64,000 nucleotides of DNA, from positions 3,968,001 to 4,032,000 of the forward strand of contig NZ_CP014504.1 of the NCBI RefSeq assembly GCF_001590605.1, in the 5' to 3' direction. The stretch's first letter is position 1. Each line of letters begins with the position of its first letter. Position numbers and translations under genes: made by a program. Positions 1 to 9,218 of the stretch are shown here, one piece after another. The DNA comes from Pedobacter cryoconitis (lineage in GTDB: Bacteria > Bacteroidota > Bacteroidia > Sphingobacteriales > Sphingobacteriaceae). The notes under the pieces are model-generated. The model was not told the origin of the DNA and ran no database searches. It saw nothing but the letters and a program-made list of their open reading frames with translations.

Positions 1-232
1 CCAGATTAACCGTCACACTGGATGTACCTCTTACTGCTTCCTCAATTGAGCGGCGCAATTTAGACGTATCAACCCCCAGCGATTTCAATATTTTGATAGC
101 CATTCCATCGCCTTCGCGAATCAGACCCAACAAAAGATGCTCAGCGCCTATATAATCATGACCTAATCTCAGGGCTTCTTCCCTGCTAAACGAAATCACG
201 TCTTTTACTTGTGGTGAAAATTTAGCTTCCAT
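1..232 (-). CDS. clpC: ClpC-type Clp protease ATPase subunit, N-terminal part (partial)
   Basis: Only the first 77 codons are in the window; the gene runs off the left edge. The translation starts MEAKFSPQVKDVISFS and carries the Clp N-domain pattern (EALRLGHDYIGAEHLLLGL, then GMAIKILKSLGVD), which binds adaptors and substrates in the ClpC AAA+ unfoldase that feeds ClpP in the cytoplasm. The start is the ATG at 232; the AAA+ modules cannot be checked here. The recognised N-domain makes the family call strong. ClpC fits better than ClpA or ClpB because of the sequence and because ClpC is the usual form in Bacteroidota. Confidence 0.9.
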   Translation of the reverse strand, partial: MEAKFSPQVKDVISFSREEALRLGHDYIGAEHLLLGLIREGDGMAIKILKSLGVDTSKLRRSIEEAVRGTSSVTVNL

Positions 233-572
233 ATATACCTTTTCTTAAACGCAACGCCCCTAAACTATAAAAATGTTTTATAAATAAGCGTCACCTATAT
301 GATTTATTTTATCAACAATTACGCCATAGAGCGGAAGAAAGATTTCGTTACTGATCTAATTCCATTAAACTTACTAAGTTTTGACACTAATAACAATATT
401 ATTTTATTAACCAGAGGAAAATAAATACTTCTAAAGTAGCTTAAATAATCACAAAAGGAACCATTTTCAAACCTTTTGGGAGAATTGTCCCAAAAATGTA
501 ATGATTATTATGCCATAAACGACCTGTCATTTTGCTAGTTACCCCAAACTAAAAGCAACAAAATGGCAGTCT
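233..572. other. 340-bp intergenic stretch upstream of clpC
   Basis: This is a gap between the clpC start and the 3' end of a small minus-strand gene. No reading frame or RNA gene is visible. An imperfect inverted repeat lies at about 521-567 (CTGTCATTTTG facing CAAAATGGCAG). It sits just downstream of the small gene's stop codon, so it could be its terminator or an operator for clpC. No clear -7 box was found for clpC. Confidence 0.4.
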
Positions 573-794
573 TTAATTAGAATTCTCAATCCATTCCCCT
601 ATTTTGGTAGCTATAGGCTTCAGTATGTTATATTCTGTTTTCCAGATTACTTTTTCATTATCGATTTCATGGCTGATGGAACCAATAAATCTGGCTTCTG
701 AGAACACTCTGTAGATGGTATTTTCTTCTCCGGAGAGAATTAAGAATTTTCTTTTTTGACCACGATATTCATCTTCATAGTTATATTGCTCCAT
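573..794 (-). CDS. small hypothetical protein (73 aa)
   Basis: A 73-residue acidic protein with no signal peptide, no membrane segment and no motif I recognise. It begins MEQYNYEDEYRGQKRKF and alternates charged and hydrophobic residues in a way that suggests a small alpha/beta fold. It is transcribed on the minus strand, divergent from the Crp-like regulator at 903, and shares the ~108-bp region between them. Coding is supported by a plausible ATG start and a compact composition rather than by homology, so it could still be spurious. Confidence 0.5.
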   Translation of the reverse strand: MEQYNYEDEYRGQKRKFLILSGEENTIYRVFSEARFIGSISHEIDNEKVIWKTEYNILKPIATKIGEWIENSN

Positions 795-902
795 AATTAA
801 GCTTAGTATATATTAAACGCAGTAAAGCTCTAAAAAATTTCACTGATATTTCCCTATTCTTGGGGACAAAAACATTTCCCGGCCGATCCTTTAAATCGTA
901 TC

Positions 903-1508
903 ATGATATATAACCTTATTTTAGAAAATATAACCAAGCACATTTCGCTCGATCAGGAGGAAATTCATTATTTCACCTCTTGCCTGAAGCAAAAGAAAGT
1001 TTCAAAAAAGGAGTTCATCCTGAAAGGAGAACAAACCTGTAAGTATATCAATTTTGTTCATTCAGGTATATTAAGAGCATATTACCTGGATAAAGAAGGT
1101 AAACAATCCACTATTATGTTTGCTGTTACAGACTGGTGGATAACAGATATGTTTTGTTTCATCAATGATCAGCCAGCTATGCTGACTATTGAAGCTGTAG
1201 AAGAAAGTATTATTTTTCAGTTATCAAAAGATGATCTGGATAGTTTATATATCAAAACACCCAAATTTGAGCGGTTCTTCAGGATAATTTTCCAGAATGC
1301 CTATATCAGAGAACAACTCAGAACAATACAAAACTTATCACTTACGGCAGAAGAGCGGTACAATAGCTTTATCAATAAATATCCCCAAGTGGTTAAACAA
1401 GTTACTCAAAAACAGATCGCCTCTTACCTGGGTATTACGCCGGAGTTTTTAAGTACGATCCGCAGTAATAAGCATAAAATTAATGTTTCGTTTGATAAAA
1501 TTTCTTAA
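903..1508 (+). CDS. Crp/Fnr family transcriptional regulator
   Basis: A 201-residue one-component regulator. Residues ~20-115 form a cyclic-nucleotide-binding-type beta-roll (FILKGEQTCKYINFVHSG, ending in the IEAVEESIIFQLS strands). A dimerisation helix follows, and residues ~165-190 form a helix-turn-helix containing TQKQIASYLGITPEFLS. Bacteroidota carry many such proteins; most lack the cAMP-contact residues and their signals are unknown, and I cannot see a full phosphate-binding cassette here. The DUF4406 gene lies 57 bp downstream on the same strand and may be co-transcribed. It could be auto-regulated. The target genes cannot be inferred. Confidence 0.9.
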   Translation: MIYNLILENITKHISLDQEEIHYFTSCLKQKKVSKKEFILKGEQTCKYINFVHSGILRAYYLDKEGKQSTIMFAVTDWWITDMFCFINDQPAMLTIEAVEESIIFQLSKDDLDSLYIKTPKFERFFRIIFQNAYIREQLRTIQNLSLTAEERYNSFINKYPQVVKQVTQKQIASYLGITPEFLSTIRSNKHKINVSFDKIS

Positions 1509-1565
1509 TCTACCTTATTTTTTTCAGCCGTTTTGTTCTCTTGTTTTGTATGAAAAATTAAAGAT

Positions 1566-1925
1566 ATGTTGATACTTATAGCAGGCCCTTACCGCAGCGG
1601 GACAAATGACGATCCCGAATTAATCACACAAAATTTAAGCAGATTAGAAGCTGTAGCACTTCCTTTGTTCCGTTTGGGGCATATTCCTATGATTGGCGAG
1701 TGGGTAGCATTACCCCTGCTTCATCTTGCAGGTTCAAAAAAACCAGGTGATGAAGCTTATGAAGAGATTTTATATCCTGTAGCACATCGGCTACTTTCAA
1801 AATGTGACGCAGTGTTACGACTTGAAGGTGCTTCTAAAGGAGCTGATGAAGATGTAAGGATTGCGAAAGAAAGAGGATTAAAGGTTTATTATAGTTTGGA
1901 TGATGTACCTCATGCTGATGAATAA
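1566..1925 (+). CDS. DUF4406 domain protein (nucleoside 2-deoxyribosyltransferase-like)
   Basis: A 119-residue protein starting MLILIAGPYRSG. The AGPYRSG loop near the N-terminus and the SKCDAVLRLEGASKGADEDVRIA segment match the DUF4406/nucleoside 2-deoxyribosyltransferase-like fold, in which the first loop binds a nucleotide or nucleobase ligand. Biochemical function is not established for this family and should not be assumed. It follows the Crp-like gene by 57 bp on the same strand and ends before an intrinsic terminator at 1979-2010, so the two genes look like one short transcription unit. Confidence 0.8.
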   Translation: MLILIAGPYRSGTNDDPELITQNLSRLEAVALPLFRLGHIPMIGEWVALPLLHLAGSKKPGDEAYEEILYPVAHRLLSKCDAVLRLEGASKGADEDVRIAKERGLKVYYSLDDVPHADE

Positions 1926-1978
1926 TATGCTTTGATGAGCTTTTTCCTGTTGAATTAAATGATCAATGACCCTATTAT

Positions 1979-2010
1979 AGAATAGGGAATTACCTCCCTA
2001 TTCTTTTTTC
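1979..2010 (+). terminator. intrinsic terminator after the DUF4406 gene
   Basis: The 9-bp perfect stem AGAATAGGG / CCCTATTCT has an 8-nt loop and is followed directly by a run of T. It closes the Crp-like/DUF4406 unit. Confidence 0.8.
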
Positions 2011-2167
2011 AAGGCAAAAGCAAACATTCCGTCATTCAACACATTTTCAAACAATAACAACAATAGCAGGTATTATATAATATTTTTCAATTATTATTGT
2101 TTTATATAGCAAAAGTTAAAACCCTTTATATTGAATAATCAATCGACATTAATAATTTCCAAATACC

Positions 2168-2776
2168 ATGCTCGAAATCAATAATAAAAAAGATATTATC
2201 ATACCCTTCAACAAAATAGGAGACAATGACTGGAAAATCAAAACCAGCCAGATCATTGAAGCTTTTGCAGATACCTGGGATGAAGAACTAAAATCTCCGA
2301 TCTCCTCAGCTGAAATTACAACACTTGAAACGAAGCTTGGTACAACCCTTCCTGATGGATTAAATCTTTTTTATCAAACATTCGGTCTTGCCAATATTGG
2401 CGAAGAACTCCAGGACTTAGATAAAATGGAATGGATGAAGGATATCTGGGCTAACAATCCTCAAAACGGGCCTGACTTTACAAGCAAAGACAATGAGGTA
2501 TTGCCTTACCTGGTAACATTCAGTAACTATATTGGAAATGGAAATATGTTCTGTTTTCATAGTGAAACCAAAGAAATCTATCTTTTTGACCATGATAGTG
2601 GCTCCTATATCACAAAGATGTTCAATACAGCAGATGATTATATAAAAGGTTGTTTAATTTTTGTACAGGCAGAACTTTATGGCGAAGACATTGACCAGGA
2701 AGATGCTGATGAATGGACTGAAGAAGTTGCGGAGGAGCTGTTTGGTAACGATATTATTAAAAAATGGAAATATTAA
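2168..2776 (+). CDS. SMI1/KNR4-like protein, copy 1
   Basis: A 202-residue, strongly acidic soluble protein. It shows the SMI1/KNR4 (SUKH-like) layout: an N-terminal helix region, ITTLETKLGTTLPDGLNLFYQTFG (the typical 'E.LG..LP..L..FY..FG' signature), then PYLVTFSNYIGNGNMFCFHSE and YLFDHDSG strands. Proteins of this superfamily often act as immunity proteins in polymorphic toxin systems, or as scaffolds in eukaryotes. No toxin gene is next to it, so the role here is open. It is followed 100 bp later by a close paralogue, a clear tandem duplication. Confidence 0.8.
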   Translation: MLEINNKKDIIIPFNKIGDNDWKIKTSQIIEAFADTWDEELKSPISSAEITTLETKLGTTLPDGLNLFYQTFGLANIGEELQDLDKMEWMKDIWANNPQNGPDFTSKDNEVLPYLVTFSNYIGNGNMFCFHSETKEIYLFDHDSGSYITKMFNTADDYIKGCLIFVQAELYGEDIDQEDADEWTEEVAEELFGNDIIKKWKY

Positions 2777-2876
2777 AGCGAATGGGCCTAAAGATAAGAC
2801 CAGCCAAACCTTTAATATAAGAACTCAATCTTCCTATTTCCAACAAACATATTTGCCTTAACTATTTTGCTTTACC

Positions 2877-3506
2877 ATGCTTCAAATCAATAAAAAAGAA
2901 GATATTATAATACCCTTCGACAAAATCGGAGACGATGACTGGAAAATTAAAACCAGCCAGATCATTGAAGCATTAGCCACTAACTGGAATGACGAACTCA
3001 AAGACCCAATTTCTACAGCTGAAATTTCAGCGCTTGAAACAAGATTGGGAACAATGCTGCCAGAAGGTTTAAACCTTTTCTATCAGACATTCGGTTTGGC
3101 CAACATTGGTGAAGAGCTTCAGGATTTTGATACGATTGGCTGGTTAAAGGACACTGGCGCTGCTGACCCTGAATACGGATTAGATTTTACACCTGAAGAA
3201 AATGAATTACTTCCTTATTTAGTCACGTTTAGTGATTGTCTTGGAAACGGAAATATGTTTTGCTTCCACAGTCAAACAAAAGAGATCTATTTTTTCGATC
3301 ATGACGAAGCTCCAAATATTATCAAAATGTTCAACACTGTCGATGCATATATCAAAGGATGTTTAATATTTGCACAGGCTGATCTTTTTGGAGAAAATAT
3401 TGCTCAGGAAGATGTCGATAAATGGAATGAAGAAATCATTGAAGAACTGATTGGCAAGGATAAGCTTAGAAAATGGCGATATTTTAGTGGCTGGGAAAAA
3501 GAATAG
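2877..3506 (+). CDS. SMI1/KNR4-like protein, copy 2 (tandem paralogue)
   Basis: A 209-residue protein aligned along its whole length with the preceding gene: same start (MLQINKKEDIIIPFDKIG), same LETRLGTMLPEGLNLFYQTFG signature and same GNGNMFCFHS core. It differs mostly in the middle loop (residues ~85-105) and has a slightly longer C-terminus. Divergence clustered in surface segments is what paired immunity genes often show, but this is inference. There is no terminator between the copies, so they may be co-transcribed. Confidence 0.8.
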   Translation: MLQINKKEDIIIPFDKIGDDDWKIKTSQIIEALATNWNDELKDPISTAEISALETRLGTMLPEGLNLFYQTFGLANIGEELQDFDTIGWLKDTGAADPEYGLDFTPEENELLPYLVTFSDCLGNGNMFCFHSQTKEIYFFDHDEAPNIIKMFNTVDAYIKGCLIFAQADLFGENIAQEDVDKWNEEIIEELIGKDKLRKWRYFSGWEKE

Positions 3507-3630
3507 TAGTCATTCTGAAATAATGGTAAATTACTTTATACAAAAACTGCAGGTTACGCTAATATCCAAACAAGCATCAAAGCCAATGAAGAAACAAAAT
3601 ACAGGATTGGAGCTATAAGCTTAAATAGCC

Positions 3631-4302
3631 CTATTTTTTCAGACTGAAAGGATAAACGTTTTTATCTATTTCAAGCAGTAAACTATCAGAATTTTTATAA
3701 TCTACTATATAAACTTTGGACTCCCATTTCTGCATAAGTGAGGCCAGGCCAGTGGCTGCATCTCCTAAACGTTTGGAGACCAATTCAATCTTGCGTTTTT
3801 TATTGTCAAGGCCATCATCCATGACCTTGTCTACATAAATTGCCTGATTGTTATTGACCTCACCCAAAACTATTGATGATGTCGCTTTAGGATGCCCAAC
3901 AAGCAACACAAAGTTTTTCTTAAAATCAATTGCAGCTATTTGTGCTGAAAAATCCTGCTGGTTTGTTCTGAAACGCTTTTCCGTATAATCGCCTATTACA
4001 TTCTCTAATTCTTCTGCACTCACAATTGGTAGAAATGCAATATCTTCATAAAAAGGAACCTTTTCCTTTTCATCCGATTGTAATACTAGAGCACTATCTC
4101 TTCCCTCCTTTTGAGCCTCTTCAATAAGCGCACCATTTAACTTGTTTGCCAGGTCAGATACCCTTTCACTACCCGGACGTAAGGTTGTTTCAAAGGCAAA
4201 GCCTTCTTTCAACTCCACCGGAGAGCTACAGGAAACAAAGAGGCTAACGATTAACAAAAATGAAAAACCAGGCTTTAACAGGAAAAATAATATATGCTTC
4301 AT
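3631..4302 (-). CDS. hypothetical lipoprotein (223 aa)
   Basis: It starts with a short charged segment, a hydrophobic stretch and a lipobox-like FVSC with the lipidation cysteine at residue 25, so it is probably membrane-anchored in the periplasm or outer membrane. The mature part is rich in Lys, Glu and Asp and has a beta-rich C-terminal half (KNFVLLVGHPKATSS, KVYIVDYKNSDSLLLEID). I do not recognise a family. It is a single-gene unit divergent from ettA, with 196 bp between the two starts. Confidence 0.7.
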   Translation of the reverse strand: MKHILFFLLKPGFSFLLIVSLFVSCSSPVELKEGFAFETTLRPGSERVSDLANKLNGALIEEAQKEGRDSALVLQSDEKEKVPFYEDIAFLPIVSAEELENVIGDYTEKRFRTNQQDFSAQIAAIDFKKNFVLLVGHPKATSSIVLGEVNNNQAIYVDKVMDDGLDNKKRKIELVSKRLGDAATGLASLMQKWESKVYIVDYKNSDSLLLEIDKNVYPFSLKK

Positions 4303-4398
4303 GATTTAAAGATATTAATTCGGTCTAAATGTTTTTCAGATTTAGCTATAAATTCATCTTATATCAGACAAACAGTTTTTTAATGGGTTTACCTTGTT

Positions 4399-4406
4399 TA
4401 TCTTTG
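4399..4406 (+). promoter_or_regulatory. -7 promoter box of ettA
   Basis: TATCTTTG matches the Bacteroidota -7 consensus TAnnTTTG exactly. A T-rich -33 region lies about 19 bp upstream (around 4376-4380). This predicts a leader of roughly 85-90 nt before the ettA ATG at 4499. Confidence 0.6.
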
Positions 4407-4498
4407 TGACCGCTGACCAAAATCAGGACAGGGAAAAAGACCAGAGAGTTAACAATCAGTAAAAGCCTTTTAAAGGCATAAAATATTAAAACCCAATT

Positions 4499-6178
4499 AT
4501 GTCAGACGAAAAAATAATCTTTTCAATGGCGGGAGTAAATAAGATTTACCCCCCTCAAAAACAAGTATTAAAAAACATATACCTTTCATTTTTCTACGGA
4601 GCCAAAATTGGTGTTATTGGTCTTAACGGATCGGGTAAGTCATCTGTATTGAAAATTATTGCGGGAATTGACAAAGCATTTCAGGGTGAGGTTGTATTCT
4701 CGCCAGGTTATACTGTTGGTTATCTTGCACAAGAGCCAGAACTTGACGAGAACAAAACTGTTCGTGAAGTTGTAGAAGAAGGCGTTGCAGAAATTACGGC
4801 TATCCTGAAAGAATACGAATCTATCAATCAACAGTTCGGCTTACCAGAAGTTTATGAAGATGCAGATGCAATGGATAAACTGATGACCAAGCAAGGGGAA
4901 CTGCAAGATAAAATTGATGCAGTAAATGCCTGGGAGCTTGACAATAAGCTGGAACGTGCAATGGATGCTTTACGTTGCCCTGATCCTGACACTAAAATTG
5001 GTGTTTTATCAGGAGGTGAGCGCCGTCGTGTGGCGATGTGCCGTTTACTATTACAAGAGCCTGATGTTCTATTACTGGATGAGCCAACCAATCACCTTGA
5101 TGCAGAAAGTATCGACTGGCTGGAGCAATTCCTGAAAGATTACAAAGGAACAGTTATCGCGGTAACCCACGATAGATATTTCCTTGACAATGTTGCAGGA
5201 TGGATTCTTGAACTTGACCGTGGAGAAGGTATTCCATGGAAAGGTAATTATTCTTCATGGTTAGATCAGAAAGCAAAACGCTTATCACAAGAAGAAAAAA
5301 CAGAAAGTAAACGTCAGAAAACACTGGAACGTGAGTTGGAATGGGTTCGTATGGCACCAAAAGCCAGACATGCAAAATCTAAAGCACGTTTATCCAACTA
5401 TGATAAACTAGCCTCAGAAGACTCTAAAGAAAGAGAAGACAAACTGGAGCTATTTATTCCTGCAGGCCCCAGATTAGGTAATGTAGTTATTGAAGCCAAT
5501 AATGTCACTAAATCATACGGAGACAAGATACTTTTCGAAAACCTGAGTTTTTCTTTGCCACCTGCAGGAATTGTAGGGATCGTTGGCCCTAACGGTGCAG
5601 GTAAAACTACCCTTTTCCGTTTAATCACGGAGCAGGAAACACCAGATGAAGGAACATTCAGAGTAGGTGAAACGGTAGCCTTAGGTTACGTGGATCAAAT
5701 GCACAATGACCTGGATGGCAATAAGACTGTCTACGAAAACATCACTGACGGACTTGACAACATTATGTTAGGAAACAAGTCAGTTAGCGGACGTGCTTAT
5801 GTCTCTAAATTCAACTTCAACGGTGGTGATCAGCAGAAAAAAGTAGGTATATTATCAGGTGGAGAACGCAACAGGGTACACTTGGCAATCACTTTGAAAA
5901 AAGGGGCCAATGTATTATTACTCGATGAGCCAACCAATGATATTGACGTAAATACGTTGCGTGCACTGGAAGAAGCATTAGAAAACTTTGGCGGTTGTGC
6001 AGTAGTCATCAGTCACGATAGATGGTTCTTAGACCGTATTTGTACACATATTCTTGCCTTTGAAGGTAATTCACAAGTTTACTTCTTTGAAGGGAACTAC
6101 AGTGATTACGAAGAAAACCGTAAGAAACGCTTAGGCGATGTAACTCCGCACAGAATCAGGTACAAGAAATTAAGCTAA
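4499..6178 (+). CDS. ettA: energy-dependent translational throttle protein EttA (ABC-F ATPase)
   Basis: A 559-residue soluble ABC-F protein with two ATP-binding cassettes and no membrane domain. First cassette: Walker A GLNGSGKSS (~41-49), signature LSGGERRR, Walker B LLLDEPTNHLD. Second cassette: Walker A GPNGAGKTT, signature LSGGERNR, Walker B LLLDEPTND. The linker between them is highly charged (EKTESKRQKTLERELEWVR), as expected for the P-site tRNA interaction motif. In E. coli, EttA binds the ribosomal E site and gates entry into elongation according to ATP/ADP. Length and motif set match EttA better than Uup or ABC-F resistance proteins. It is a single-gene unit, convergent with the TonB-type gene only 6 bp away. 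Confidence 0.95.
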   Translation: MSDEKIIFSMAGVNKIYPPQKQVLKNIYLSFFYGAKIGVIGLNGSGKSSVLKIIAGIDKAFQGEVVFSPGYTVGYLAQEPELDENKTVREVVEEGVAEITAILKEYESINQQFGLPEVYEDADAMDKLMTKQGELQDKIDAVNAWELDNKLERAMDALRCPDPDTKIGVLSGGERRRVAMCRLLLQEPDVLLLDEPTNHLDAESIDWLEQFLKDYKGTVIAVTHDRYFLDNVAGWILELDRGEGIPWKGNYSSWLDQKAKRLSQEEKTESKRQKTLERELEWVRMAPKARHAKSKARLSNYDKLASEDSKEREDKLELFIPAGPRLGNVVIEANNVTKSYGDKILFENLSFSLPPAGIVGIVGPNGAGKTTLFRLITEQETPDEGTFRVGETVALGYVDQMHNDLDGNKTVYENITDGLDNIMLGNKSVSGRAYVSKFNFNGGDQQKKVGILSGGERNRVHLAITLKKGANVLLLDEPTNDIDVNTLRALEEALENFGGCAVVISHDRWFLDRICTHILAFEGNSQVYFFEGNYSDYEENRKKRLGDVTPHRIRYKKLS

Positions 6179-6184
6179 CAACTG

Positions 6185-8872
6185 TTACTTAGTCTTTTTA
6201 TGACCAAAGTTCTGTAAACGGTAATTAAAACTAACGAGGAAATATCTGGTAATTTGATTATACTGACTATCAGTAATCGAATTATCAGATATACTTCTAA
6301 CCAGGTTATTTCCCTGGTTCAATAGATCATAAGCTTGTAAAGAGAGGGTTCCCTGCCTGTTCTTAAACAAGATCTTCTCCAAACTAAGATTAATTAGCAT
6401 TGGGTTCGCTACAGCCAGTGAATAACCTGAGTTTATCTTTTTGGACACATCGGCATTTAGAGAAAAATTCTTATTCAGAAAAGCCCGGCCGCTCCAGTTA
6501 AATTGCCAGGTTTCGATATTTCTTAACTTCAGCAATTCAATGGAATAGCGGTTACTGCTGTAAGTATAAGTCGCAGAAGTGGTTAAAGTTAACCGTCGCT
6601 GGTTCATCCTGAATTTCAAAGATTGTGAAAAATTAATATTTCTATTAGTATTCAAGTCATTATTAGCATATGAAATCATATTAATATAATCAAATGTACC
6701 TCTCAACTCTGCATTAAACTTGTTTTTGGCAAAAGGTAAAGCATAAGAATACATACTTCCTATCAGGTATGCTCCATTTGCGTTCTCATAATGTGTTTCC
6801 TGTTTTAAGCTATTTAACGTATCTTTTAGCAAGATCACATTACTAACCACCTGATCTTCAACAACAGCCCCATTTAATGCAAGTTGCAAGGTTGATCCTG
6901 TTTGTTCATCGGTATGCTGATAAGTAAGATTCCCGGAATGTGTAAAACTGGATTTCAGGTTAGGATTTCCAATAATAACATTCTGAAGGTTACTAATATT
7001 GGGTACCGGCTGCAACTGATAAAAATCGGGAGCTGTACTGCTTCCGCTATAAACAAAAGCAAAATTATCCCAATTAGATAAGTTATAGCTTAAATTGACT
7101 ATGGGTGATAAATTAAGTTCAAAATGACTGATTTTAGTCTCGTTCCCTTTATATTGTCCCGTGAGCTGACTTGGCTGCAAAGTTAAGCCCAGACTATAAT
7201 TGAGTCGTTCAGCCTGGTAACGGTAGTTTACCGCAAAACGCTGAAACAGAAAAGCCGAAGAATAAATAGAGCTCAGAGAATCCACAACGCTACTATTACC
7301 AATGCTGTTATCCACCTTGGTATACAAGCTATTTCTTGTTTTACTCATGGAGAAGAAATAGGAGAAATCTATATTTCTTTTCACCAGAGAGTCATTGTCA
7401 GAACTTAAAGGCTCACTGTATCTAAAATCGGCTGTAACCAGATTCGTCCTGTTTTCCGCATCAATAAAACGGTTAACAATGGAATCTTTAACCAACTGAT
7501 TCTGCCTGTTGTAATAGCTTAACTTATTCCGCAGATCATCCTGGACCTGATTGACCCCACTACTGATAACCACTCCAGCAGACATACTTCTGCCCGGTTT
7601 CTCCATACTTCTGGCCCAAACAAAATTACCGTTCAGCGCAGGTGTTTTAGTATTCGACCCGCTCTCACTCTGCAAATCCTGTCTGATCAGCCCTGTTTGC
7701 TTAGAAAGAATATCCCCATCTCTATTCTTTAAAGCCATCGAACCACCCAAAGAGGCTTGAAAATAACTCTTGTTCGCTATAGATTGTACATTAAAATTAA
7801 TGTTATGTGTATTGTCAGCTGATTTACTTGCCGATTGTGATTTATTAAAAATTGTTCCGTCGGTCGTTACCGTTTCAGTCGAATTCAACTGTTCCGAGAT
7901 ATTTTTGTTATACCCATAATTATAAGCTGCACTGGCAGTAACTCCATTTGATAACTTATCTCTATAATTGATGCCCGCAGTGGCAGCGGTATTTACTCCT
8001 GCTTCGTTATTCGTATTATTAGAGCTGCTGCTAAATCCGATCTGTTTACTGCCTTCCCATAAATTTCCGTTCCCCTGAAGACCATAACGCTTATTTGTTC
8101 CCCCACTTACCAGTGCATTCCCGAAAGTCCCTCTATTCTGTCCCGACTTGGTTACCAGGTTCAGCATTTTCTGAGATTCTCCGGTTTTCATCCCCGTAAA
8201 ATTCGCCTCATCTCCATAGTCATTGATAATTTCTACTTTATCCACTACACTGGCCGGAAGCTGACTAATAAAGTCCTTGACATTACTGGTAAAGAAGTCT
8301 TCACCGTTCACTCTTAATTTCTGCAATGGTTTCCCCATCGTAGTCGCATTTCCATGTGCATCGACTTCTATGCCGGGTAATTGCCGCAGCAAATCTTCTA
8401 CCCTGTCATTTTCAGAAATCTGGTAAAAAGCAGCATTATACTCAATAGTATCGCGTTTGATCTTAATTGGCTTGTCTCTGCCATTAATTATAACTTCATT
8501 AAGCAGGTTAGATTCCAGATCAAGAATAACCATGTCGAGATCCATATTGAGTTGTCCTTCTTTAAATTGAAATGATCTGGTATAAGGCTTAAAGCCTATA
8601 CTCATGACCAGCAGAGCAATCCGGTCGGCTTTGAACCCGGAGAAAACAAATCTTCCGTGCGTATTGGTAATTGAAGTTAAGGTGTCTTTATCTGCAATGA
8701 GGAAAACATCAGCTCCGGATACGACATCGTTTAAAGAGTCGATTACAGTTCCGGTAAGCCTGTGTTCTGTTTGTGCTTTAGTAGCAAAGCTGCAGAAGAA
8801 TATAAGGGCATTGAATAAAATTATACATTTTAAATGACTCAAATTTTCAGGAAATTTTAAAAATCTAATCAT
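6185..8872 (-). CDS. outer membrane beta-barrel receptor (TonB-dependent type) with carboxypeptidase-like N-domain
   Basis: An 895-residue outer membrane protein. A signal peptide ends near ATKAQ (~34). Residues ~38-125 form a carboxypeptidase-regulatory-like beta-sandwich (TGTVIDSLNDVVSGADVFL). Residues ~150-250 form a plug-like domain (DLLRQLPGIEVDAHG, KLRVNGEDFF, VVDKVEIINDYGDEANFTG). The rest is a Ser/Asn/Tyr-rich large beta-barrel of the OMP_b-brl_3 type. There is no SusD partner nearby, so this is not a SusCD pair; the substrate is unknown, and siderophore, peptide or protein-export roles are all possible. A weak terminator lies just upstream, so it probably has its own promoter. Confidence 0.85.
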   Translation of the reverse strand: MIRFLKFPENLSHLKCIILFNALIFFCSFATKAQTEHRLTGTVIDSLNDVVSGADVFLIADKDTLTSITNTHGRFVFSGFKADRIALLVMSIGFKPYTRSFQFKEGQLNMDLDMVILDLESNLLNEVIINGRDKPIKIKRDTIEYNAAFYQISENDRVEDLLRQLPGIEVDAHGNATTMGKPLQKLRVNGEDFFTSNVKDFISQLPASVVDKVEIINDYGDEANFTGMKTGESQKMLNLVTKSGQNRGTFGNALVSGGTNKRYGLQGNGNLWEGSKQIGFSSSSNNTNNEAGVNTAATAGINYRDKLSNGVTASAAYNYGYNKNISEQLNSTETVTTDGTIFNKSQSASKSADNTHNINFNVQSIANKSYFQASLGGSMALKNRDGDILSKQTGLIRQDLQSESGSNTKTPALNGNFVWARSMEKPGRSMSAGVVISSGVNQVQDDLRNKLSYYNRQNQLVKDSIVNRFIDAENRTNLVTADFRYSEPLSSDNDSLVKRNIDFSYFFSMSKTRNSLYTKVDNSIGNSSVVDSLSSIYSSAFLFQRFAVNYRYQAERLNYSLGLTLQPSQLTGQYKGNETKISHFELNLSPIVNLSYNLSNWDNFAFVYSGSSTAPDFYQLQPVPNISNLQNVIIGNPNLKSSFTHSGNLTYQHTDEQTGSTLQLALNGAVVEDQVVSNVILLKDTLNSLKQETHYENANGAYLIGSMYSYALPFAKNKFNAELRGTFDYINMISYANNDLNTNRNINFSQSLKFRMNQRRLTLTTSATYTYSSNRYSIELLKLRNIETWQFNWSGRAFLNKNFSLNADVSKKINSGYSLAVANPMLINLSLEKILFKNRQGTLSLQAYDLLNQGNNLVRSISDNSITDSQYNQITRYFLVSFNYRLQNFGHKKTK

Positions 8873-8912
8873 TCGTCATGCAATCCAATTGGCCATGTTC
8901 AAAAATGCAATT

Positions 8913-8949
8913 CTTGTGAGAAGGCAACATTAAGCCTTCTTATCACAAG
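8913..8949 (-). terminator. hairpin between the DUF1456 gene and the receptor gene
   Basis: CTTGTGA-GAAGGC pairs with GCCTTC-(TTA bulge)-TCACAAG. It lies 19 bp after the DUF1456 stop in the direction of transcription and is followed by a T-containing but interrupted tract, so termination may be partial. Confidence 0.45.
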
Positions 8950-8967
8950 TATAGCTGTTTGTTTGAG

Positions 8968-9216
8968 TTAATCAATAGTTGGCGGAGTTAATTTCTCAAC
9001 TCTCGGGCCTCTTTTAAAAATCACTAATCCATTGAGGAAATTACGCAAAATCTGATCACCACATGGCTTAAAGTTAGGATGGTCTTCACTTCTGAAAAAT
9101 GAGCCCAATTCACTTTTTGTTACTTTAAAGTTTACCAGTTCAAGGATTTTAATAATATCTTCATTATTCAACTCCAGCGCTACGCGGAGTTTCTTCAAAA
9201 TGTCATTGTTGCTCAT
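8968..9216 (-). CDS. DUF1456 family protein, single-repeat form
   Basis: An 82-residue protein beginning MSNNDILKKLRVALELNN, with the DUF1456 hallmarks (NDILKKLRVAL, KVTKSELGSFFRSEDHPNF, DQILRNFLNGLVI). The E. coli relative YehS is about twice as long and contains two such repeats; this one has only one plus a short tail ending PPTID. Function is unknown. It starts 2 bp after the helicase stop codon, so the two genes are almost certainly co-transcribed, which hints at a link with RNA metabolism (inference only). Confidence 0.8.
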   Translation of the reverse strand: MSNNDILKKLRVALELNNEDIIKILELVNFKVTKSELGSFFRSEDHPNFKPCGDQILRNFLNGLVIFKRGPRVEKLTPPTID

Positions 9217-9218
9217 AA

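Noticed and set aside
6185..8872. SusC of a polysaccharide utilisation locus
   Set aside because: There is no SusD gene or glycanase next to it, and the barrel looks like OMP_b-brl_3 rather than SusC.
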